Source: SHYQ01 sp041674525
Lineage (GTDB): Bacteria > Chloroflexota > Dehalococcoidia > UBA2979
Assembly: GCA_041674525.1 (NCBI GenBank)
Contig: JBAYVN010000036.1
Coordinates: forward strand, 1 to 26,243
DNA length: 26,243 bases
Direction: 5' to 3'
How positions within the stretch are numbered: the stretch's first letter is position 1; every line of letters starts with the position of its first letter. Below the pieces are notes generated by a model, which saw nothing but the letters and a program-made list of their open reading frames with translations, did not search any database and was not told the DNA's origin. Below, in pieces: positions 21,182 through 26,243 of the stretch. The position numbers were made by a program, and so were the translations under genes.

Positions 21182-22846
21182 TCAGCCCCGGGGCGCCAGG
21201 TCGACCGAGGTGGACCACACAGCCGCACCTGCCAGCTCCGGGCGGTGCGTCAGCACGAGCACCGTGCGCCCGGCGGTGGCCGCCAGCAGGTCGCGGGCGA
21301 TCGCCGCGCCCTCTCGCTCGTCGAGGTGCTCGGTCGGTTCATCGAAGATGATCACCGGGAAGCCTGCCAGCAGTGCGCGGGCGACGCCGAGGCGTTGGCG
21401 CTGGCCACCGGAGAGCCGGGCCCCGTGCTCACCCACAGGGGTGTCGAGGCCGGCGGGGAGCGCATCGACCCAGTCGAGGAGTTGTGCGGCGCGCAACGCC
21501 TCGCGGACCTCGTCCGCGGAGGCGCCGGGGCGCGCGATGCTCATGTTCTCCGCAAGCGTCGTGTCGAAGATGTGGGGATCCTGCTCACACAGACCGATCG
21601 CGCGCCGCACATCCTCGCCGGCCAGCGACGAGAGCGCGACCGTGGCGTCACTCCCCGCCAGTTCGATGGAGCCGGCGGACGGGTCCAGGAAGCGCAGGAG
21701 CACGGCTGCCAGCGTGCTCTTCCCGGAGCCGCTCGGGCCCGTGACGAGCGCCCGTCCGCCCGGAGCAACATCCAGGTCCACCCCGGCAATCACGTCGCGA
21801 GCGCTCGCGGGATAGCGTACGCACAGCCCGCGGATGCGCAGACCGTAGGGGCCGACGGGCAATGCCGCCGGACTCTCCGGCTCGTGAGCGGTCTCGACAC
21901 CATCGAGCACGCGGAGCACCCGCTCCGCCGATGCGGACAGGCCCGGCAGGTGCTGCGAGGCGGGAGCGAGGTCCAGCACGAGGTCGTGCGCGACCAGCGT
22001 CGTGAGCACGACCACGGTCAGCCCCACACCGTCCAGCATTCCTGCGCGCACCGCCGCCACGCCCAGGAACAGCGCCACCCACGTCGCGCCGCCCGACGCC
22101 AGCCCGGCGAGCAGCGTCGCGGCCCCCGCACCGGAGGCCGCACGTCCCTCCGCGGAGGCGAGATCGGCATCGAGATCGGCGAAGCGCCTCAGCTGCCGTG
22201 GCGTGGCGCCGAGCGCGAGGAGCTCCGGTGCCCCCGCGAGCAGATCGTGCGCGAGCGCGGCCAGGCGACCCTGCGCCGGGGCGATGCGGCGCTCGGCGCG
22301 CCGCGTCAGCGTGTTCACCACCAGCGGTGCGCCGGCCGCCGCCAGCAGCAGGGACGCAACGACGGTGCCTCCGATCGCGGGCACGGCGTGCCACAGGAAC
22401 GCGACGACACCGACCGCGGTGATCGCGGCGGCCGCGTAAGGCAGGAGGACGCGGAGCCAGAGATCGGCGAGCCCGTCAACATCGAGCACGAGCCGCGCCA
22501 GCAGGTCGCCGGAGCGAAACGCCTCGAGGCCGGAGGGTGCGAGCCGTTCGAGGCGGGCGTACGCGCTGTGCCGCAGCGCGGCGAGCACGCGGAAGGCGGC
22601 ATCGTGGGAGAGCAGCCGCTCCAGGTAGCGAAGCCCGCCGCGCCCGATCCCGAACGCGCGCACCGCCGTGATCGCCACCATCAACGACAGGATCGGCGGC
22701 TGCTCGGCCGCCCGCGCGACGAGCCACGCGGAGATTGCGGTCGGCGCGATCCCGCAAGCCGCGGCACCGGCGCCGGCAAGCAGGGCGAGTCCCAGCGCCC
22801 CGCGCACCGGCAGGGCGAGGCGAGCGATCCGCGCGAGCGCGTGCAT
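21182..22846 (-). CDS. cydC: Thiol reductant ABC exporter subunit CydC
   Basis: This 554-residue half-transporter has six membrane spans (about 10-300) and an ATPase domain with Walker A GPSGSGKST (370-378), signature LSGGQRQRLGVARALL (478-493), Walker B VIIFDEP (498-504) and switch His533. The DEPTEHLD form of the D-loop is characteristic of CydC. It pairs with CydD as a heterodimer that exports glutathione and cysteine in proteobacteria, and is required to assemble cytochrome bd. In other phyla the exported thiol is not certain. ATG 22846 overlaps the cydD stop as ATGA, so translation is coupled; the longer frame to 22894 lies within cydD. It is the last gene of the cyd operon. Confidence 0.95.
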   Translation of the reverse strand: MHALARIARLALPVRGALGLALLAGAGAAACGIAPTAISAWLVARAAEQPPILSLMVAITAVRAFGIGRGGLRYLERLLSHDAAFRVLAALRHSAYARLERLAPSGLEAFRSGDLLARLVLDVDGLADLWLRVLLPYAAAAITAVGVVAFLWHAVPAIGGTVVASLLLAAAGAPLVVNTLTRRAERRIAPAQGRLAALAHDLLAGAPELLALGATPRQLRRFADLDADLASAEGRAASGAGAATLLAGLASGGATWVALFLGVAAVRAGMLDGVGLTVVVLTTLVAHDLVLDLAPASQHLPGLSASAERVLRVLDGVETAHEPESPAALPVGPYGLRIRGLCVRYPASARDVIAGVDLDVAPGGRALVTGPSGSGKSTLAAVLLRFLDPSAGSIELAGSDATVALSSLAGEDVRRAIGLCEQDPHIFDTTLAENMSIARPGASADEVREALRAAQLLDWVDALPAGLDTPVGEHGARLSGGQRQRLGVARALLAGFPVIIFDEPTEHLDEREGAAIARDLLAATAGRTVLVLTHRPELAGAAVWSTSVDLAPRG

Positions 22847-24576
22847 CAGCGGGCGTCCTCGGGCACGCCCGCCGGTGCGCTCTCCGGTGCGCACCCCGTC
22901 TCGGCATGCGGCGTGAGGGTGCCCGTGACGCCGCGCCCGGCGAACACAGGGACCACGCGGTCCGCGATCGCCAGCGAAGCCGGCCGGTGGGCGACGAGGA
23001 TCACGGCGAGGCCCCGGGTGCGCGCCGCGGAGACGACCGCCGACAGCACGGCGGACTCGGAGGCTGCGTCGAGGCCCGCGGTCGGCTCGTCCAGCAGCAG
23101 CAGCTCCGTCCCGGGGCGCAGGAGCGCGCGGGCAACCGCCACCCGGCGCCGCTGGCCGCTGGACAGGCCGCTCCCGCGCTCACCCAGCTCCATCGAGCGA
23201 TCAACGTCGCCGAGGCCTACGGACGCGAGGGCCTGCGCGATCGCGATGTCCGCCGCGTCGGGAGCGGCGAGCCGGATGTTCTCGGCGACCGAGCCCGGCG
23301 TGAGGAACGGGCCCTGTGACACCCATGCCACGCGCCGGCGCCACGATTCGCCGTCCACCTGATCGAGATCGACCACGCCGCCGCGGCCCTCGATCACCAC
23401 CCGTCCCGAGTCGGGGGGCCACAGGCCGAGGATGACCTGGAGCAGGGTCGTCTTGCCGGACCCGCTCGCCCCGGTGAGCGCCACGATCTCGCCGGGCCGC
23501 ACGCCGAAGGACGCACGTTGCGGGGCCGCGAGGTCGCGATCGGGATGGACGACCGTCACGCCCTCCACCCGCAACTCCCCATCGCGCAGCCCGGGGACGG
23601 GCAGGCGGGGCCCCGCGGGCCCCGGGCCGGACTCGATGAACCGCAGCGCGTCCCCGGCGGCGTCGAGTCCCTCCTCGCTGGCGTGGTAGTGGAGGCCGAG
23701 CTGCCGCAGCGGGAGGTACGCCTCGGGCGCGAGCAGGAGCACGAACAGCGCGGTGCGCAGCTGCAGGTCGCCGTGCAGCAGCCGCAGGCCCACGCCAACC
23801 GCCACCAGCGCGACCGACAGTGCGGCCAACAGCTCCAGCACGAACGCGGACAGGAACGCCACACGCAGCGTCGCGAGGCTCTCGCGGCGGTACTCGTCGG
23901 TGACCTCGCGCAGCCGCTCGATCTGCGCACGCGAGCGCCCGAACACCTTCAGCGTCGGCAGGCCCGCGACGACGTCGGTGAAGTAGTGCGCGAGCCGCGC
24001 GAGCGCGTGCCAGCGGCCGCGCGTGCTGCGCTCGGAGGCAATGCCGACCAGCGCCATGAACGCCGGCACCAGGGGCACCGTCAGCGCCACCGTCAGCGCC
24101 GCGAGCAGGTCGGACGTTGCCAGCGCCACGACCACCGCGATGGGCACGATCACGGCCAGCGCGAGTTGCGGGAGATAGCGCGCGAAGTACGCATCGAGGG
24201 CATCCAGGCCGCGCGTGGCCAGCGCGACCACCTCGCCGCTGCGGGCCCTGGACGACCAGCGCGGGCCGAGGGTAGCGACGCGCTCCACGAGGCGGCGTCG
24301 CAGGTTCGACTTCACGGACACGGATGCTCGGTACGCGGCCGCCTGCTGCGCCCAGCCAGCGATCGCGCGGCCCGCGAACACGGCGGCGAGGGCGATCAGC
24401 GCCGTCCGCAGCGCGGACGCGCCCGCGCCATCCACGGCGGCCGCGATCGCGCTCGATAGCAGCGTCGCCTGCGCGATCGCCAGCAGCGCCGAGATCGCGC
24501 CCAGCGCGACGGCGGCCCCCAGTGCGACGACGGCGCCGCGCGCGGCGCGCAGGAGCCGCGCGTCGAGCGCCCTCAG
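22846..24576 (-). CDS. cydD: Thiol reductant ABC exporter subunit CydD, probable CTG start
   Basis: This is a 576-residue half-transporter with an N-terminal membrane domain of six spans and an ATPase domain with Walker A GASGSGKTT (about 369-377), signature LSSGQRRRVAVARALL (from about 471), Walker B LLLLDEP (about 492-498) and switch His (VAHRPAS). LSSGQ replaces the more common LSGGQ. The LDARLLRAARG start matches the usual beginning of CydD. No ATG, GTG or TTG is in frame near that point. CTG at 24574-24576 overlaps the cydB stop as CTGA, so I place the start there. The only standard alternative is ATG 24684, which would add 36 residues inside cydB. It pairs with CydC. Confidence 0.93.
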   Translation of the reverse strand: MRALDARLLRAARGAVVALGAAVALGAISALLAIAQATLLSSAIAAAVDGAGASALRTALIALAAVFAGRAIAGWAQQAAAYRASVSVKSNLRRRLVERVATLGPRWSSRARSGEVVALATRGLDALDAYFARYLPQLALAVIVPIAVVVALATSDLLAALTVALTVPLVPAFMALVGIASERSTRGRWHALARLAHYFTDVVAGLPTLKVFGRSRAQIERLREVTDEYRRESLATLRVAFLSAFVLELLAALSVALVAVGVGLRLLHGDLQLRTALFVLLLAPEAYLPLRQLGLHYHASEEGLDAAGDALRFIESGPGPAGPRLPVPGLRDGELRVEGVTVVHPDRDLAAPQRASFGVRPGEIVALTGASGSGKTTLLQVILGLWPPDSGRVVIEGRGGVVDLDQVDGESWRRRVAWVSQGPFLTPGSVAENIRLAAPDAADIAIAQALASVGLGDVDRSMELGERGSGLSSGQRRRVAVARALLRPGTELLLLDEPTAGLDAASESAVLSAVVSAARTRGLAVILVAHRPASLAIADRVVPVFAGRGVTGTLTPHAETGCAPESAPAGVPEDAR

Positions 24577-25580
24577 CCGCCCGGGTGCGCGGGGATCGAG
24601 TCGATGCCGATTCGTCGTCGGAAGATCCAGTACGTCCAGCCCTGGTAGAGCAATACAAGCGGCGTGAAGATCACCGCCACCCACGTCATGATCGTCAGCG
24701 TGTACGGCGTCGAGGCAGCGTTCGTGGTCGTCAGGCTGTTCGCCTCGGCGGTGGTGGACGGCAGGACGTCAGGGAAGAGCACCACGAAGAGCGTGATGAC
24801 CGCGAGGGCGATCGTCACGGCGGTGCCGGTGAACGCCCAGCCCTCGCGCCCCGCGCGGTTCGACACGATGGCCCCCACCAGCGCGAGCGCCGCGGCCGCG
24901 GACAGCATGAGCGAGGGCGCACTGCCGCGCTCGATCAGCGTCCAGGCGAGGAACGCCACCGCGGCCGCGGCCGCCGCCAGGCCCAGCTTCCACGCGATCG
25001 CGTTCGCGCGCCCTCGCAGGTCGCCGGTGGTCTTCAGCGCCAGGAAGACGGCGCCATGAAAGGCGAAGAGCGTCAGCGTCACCAGTCCGCCCAGGAGCGC
25101 GTAGGGGTTGAGTAACGTGAAGAAGGTCCCCGTGTACTCGTGATTCGCGTCCAGCGGCACGCCGTGGACGATGTTCGCGAACGCGACCCCCCACAGGATC
25201 GCAGGGAGGAGCGAGCCGGTGAAGATCGCGGCATCCCAGCCAGCACGCCAGGCACCCTCGGGGCGCTTCCCCCGGTACTCGAACGCGACACCGCGGATGA
25301 TCAGCGCGACGAGGATCAGGAAGAGCGCGAGGTAGAAGCCACTGAACAGCGTCGCGTACCACTCCGGGAACGCGGCGAAGGTGGCGCCGCCGGCGACCAG
25401 CACCCACACCTCATTCCCGTCCCACACGGGACCGATGGTGTTGATGAGCACGCGCCGCTCGCGGTCGTTGCGCGCGAGCACGGGAAGCAGGATGCCCACG
25501 CCGAAGTCGAACCCCTCCAGGACGAAATAGCCCACCCACAGGGTCGCAATGAGTGCGAACCAGACGGTAGTCAGTTCCAC
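24573..25580 (-). CDS. cydB: Cytochrome bd ubiquinol oxidase subunit II
   Basis: This 335-residue polytopic membrane protein starts MELTTVWFALIATLWVGYFVLEGFDFGVG, the family hallmark with a conserved GFDFG. It also has NTIGPVWDGNEVWVL and AFPEWYATLFSGFY, both conserved in CydB, and about eight to nine hydrophobic spans. CydB pairs with CydA to hold the oxidase in the membrane, where it reduces oxygen with quinol at low oxygen tension. GTG 25580 was chosen because it gives the standard M-E-L-T-T start with GGAGG nine bases upstream. An in-frame GTG six bases earlier (25586) lies only three bases after that site. It begins 30 bases after the cydA stop. Confidence 0.95.
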   Translation of the reverse strand: MELTTVWFALIATLWVGYFVLEGFDFGVGILLPVLARNDRERRVLINTIGPVWDGNEVWVLVAGGATFAAFPEWYATLFSGFYLALFLILVALIIRGVAFEYRGKRPEGAWRAGWDAAIFTGSLLPAILWGVAFANIVHGVPLDANHEYTGTFFTLLNPYALLGGLVTLTLFAFHGAVFLALKTTGDLRGRANAIAWKLGLAAAAAAVAFLAWTLIERGSAPSLMLSAAAALALVGAIVSNRAGREGWAFTGTAVTIALAVITLFVVLFPDVLPSTTAEANSLTTTNAASTPYTLTIMTWVAVIFTPLVLLYQGWTYWIFRRRIGIDSIPAHPGG

Positions 25581-25610
25581 GGCCACTCTCCTCCCACCGC
25601 AGCGGCGGGC

Positions 25611-26243
25611 TCAGTACGCGAACGGCAGCTCGGCGCTCTCCTCGTCCGCGTGCGCACCGGCGTGCTCCGGCAGCCCGGCGCGGACGCGGCGCAGCAGGAG
25701 GCTGACCTCGATCGCGGCGAGCGCGCCGTACAGCAGCGTGAAGCCGATGAGCGAGATCGCCACCGTGGCGGGTGAGGTCGTCGGCGAGACGCCGGCCTGC
25801 GTCTGCATCAGCCCGAAGACCAGCCACGGCTGCCGCCCCACCTCCGTGAAGAGCCATCCGAAGGTGTTGCCCAGCAGCGGCAGCAGGGGCAGCGCCAGGG
25901 CGGCGGCGACCACCAGACGGCCGGGTGCCGGCGTGGCGCGGCGCAGCACGAGCAGGAGCCACGCCGCGATGAGCGCGGCGAGCGCGCCGGCACCGATCAT
26001 CCAGCGGAACGTCCAGTAGGTGATCGGGACGTAGGGCAGGTAGTTCCCGGGACCGTACCGTGCGAGGTAGTCCGCCTGGAGGTTGTTGATGCCCTCGACC
26101 TCACCATCGAAGGTGCCCGTCCCGAGGAACGAAAGGAGGCGGGGGATGCGGATCGAGAAGACCTCCTCCGTCCCGCCCAGCGTGCCGATGGTGAAGATCG
26201 AGAACGACGCCGGCTGCGAGGTTTCGTAGAGCGCCTCGGCCGC
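25611..26243 (-). CDS. cydA: Cytochrome bd ubiquinol oxidase subunit I (C-terminal part, runs off the window)
   Basis: Only the last 210 residues are in the window; the 5' part lies to the right. Visible landmarks are the Q-loop-distal segment INNLQADYLARYGPGNYLPYVPITYWTFRWMIGAG and FGWLFTEVGRQPWLVFGLMQT, the strongly conserved GRQPW box of CydA. The Met in FRWMIGAG is a candidate for the axial heme b558 ligand, by analogy with the E. coli protein. At least three membrane helices are present. A short acidic tail ends in LPFAY. With CydB it forms the high-affinity bd-type terminal oxidase. The promoter is outside the window. Confidence 0.95.
   Translation of the reverse strand, partial: AAEALYETSQPASFSIFTIGTLGGTEEVFSIRIPRLLSFLGTGTFDGEVEGINNLQADYLARYGPGNYLPYVPITYWTFRWMIGAGALAALIAAWLLLVLRRATPAPGRLVVAAALALPLLPLLGNTFGWLFTEVGRQPWLVFGLMQTQAGVSPTTSPATVAISLIGFTLLYGALAAIEVSLLLRRVRAGLPEHAGAHADEESAELPFAY

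Noticed and set aside
20978..23362. A 794-codon open frame on the plus strand opposite cydC and cydD
   Set aside because: The composition is Arg/Gly/Gln-rich with no fold signature, and it is antisense to two clear ABC transporter genes.

Overview
The window is about 26 kb of very GC-rich bacterial DNA with tightly packed genes on both strands. There is no rRNA, tRNA, transposase, integrase, phage gene or CRISPR array. The gene content is cytochrome bd oxidase with CydDC, an F420-type luciferase-like monooxygenase, a DrrA/DrrB-like ABC exporter, universal stress protein, several LuxR-type regulators and a sortase-fold lipoprotein. Shine-Dalgarno-led genes are mixed with at least two apparently leaderless ones. 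This fits a high-GC Chloroflexota or Actinomycetota-like organism. That placement is inference; no phylogenetic marker is present.

Layout. (1) 1-2435, plus strand: a terminator from an upstream gene, then four small genes: zinc ribbon, UspA-type stress protein, unknown 266-aa protein and 80-aa helical protein. They converge on (2) an orphan NarL/LuxR-type response regulator (2553-3491, minus) with two tandem LuxR-type HTH domains. (3) 3704-7237: a two-HKD phospholipase D/cardiolipin synthase-like protein (minus), a divergent metallo-beta-lactamase-fold hydrolase (plus) and a secreted protein with two putative Ig domains (minus). (4) 7490-12431, minus: a probable four-gene operon of a LuxR-type regulator, a Tat-type lipoprotein peptide/nickel-family binding protein and two DppB/DppC permeases. 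The genes overlap by GTGA at two junctions, and no ATPase gene is present. (5) 12555-14930: an unknown 139-aa protein, a stand-alone degenerate receiver domain, a stand-alone cyclic-nucleotide-binding domain protein (minus) and a hypothetical protein (plus). The last two are separated by a palindrome-rich intergenic region. (6) 15124-16975, plus: an ABC-2 export pair. (7) 17074-19157: a luciferase-like monooxygenase (minus), divergent from a sortase-like protein whose expected catalytic Cys is Ser. (8) 19555-21161, plus: two membrane proteins and a DUF302 protein. (9) 21182-26243, minus: cydA (partial)-cydB-cydD-cydC.

The cyd block is the only complete, well-understood pathway. CydAB is the high-affinity quinol oxidase, and CydDC exports thiols needed for its assembly. 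Much of the rest looks like stress and signalling functions: UspA, orphan response regulators, a cNMP-binding protein and small unknown proteins.

The points most worth a second look are the double-HTH response regulator, the Cys-to-Ser sortase-like lipoprotein, the degenerate receiver, the regulator fused by stop/start overlap to an ATPase-less peptide transporter, the probable CTG start of cydD, and the cluster of perfect palindromes at 14284-14537. I did not find a clearly novel multi-gene defence or mobile system.
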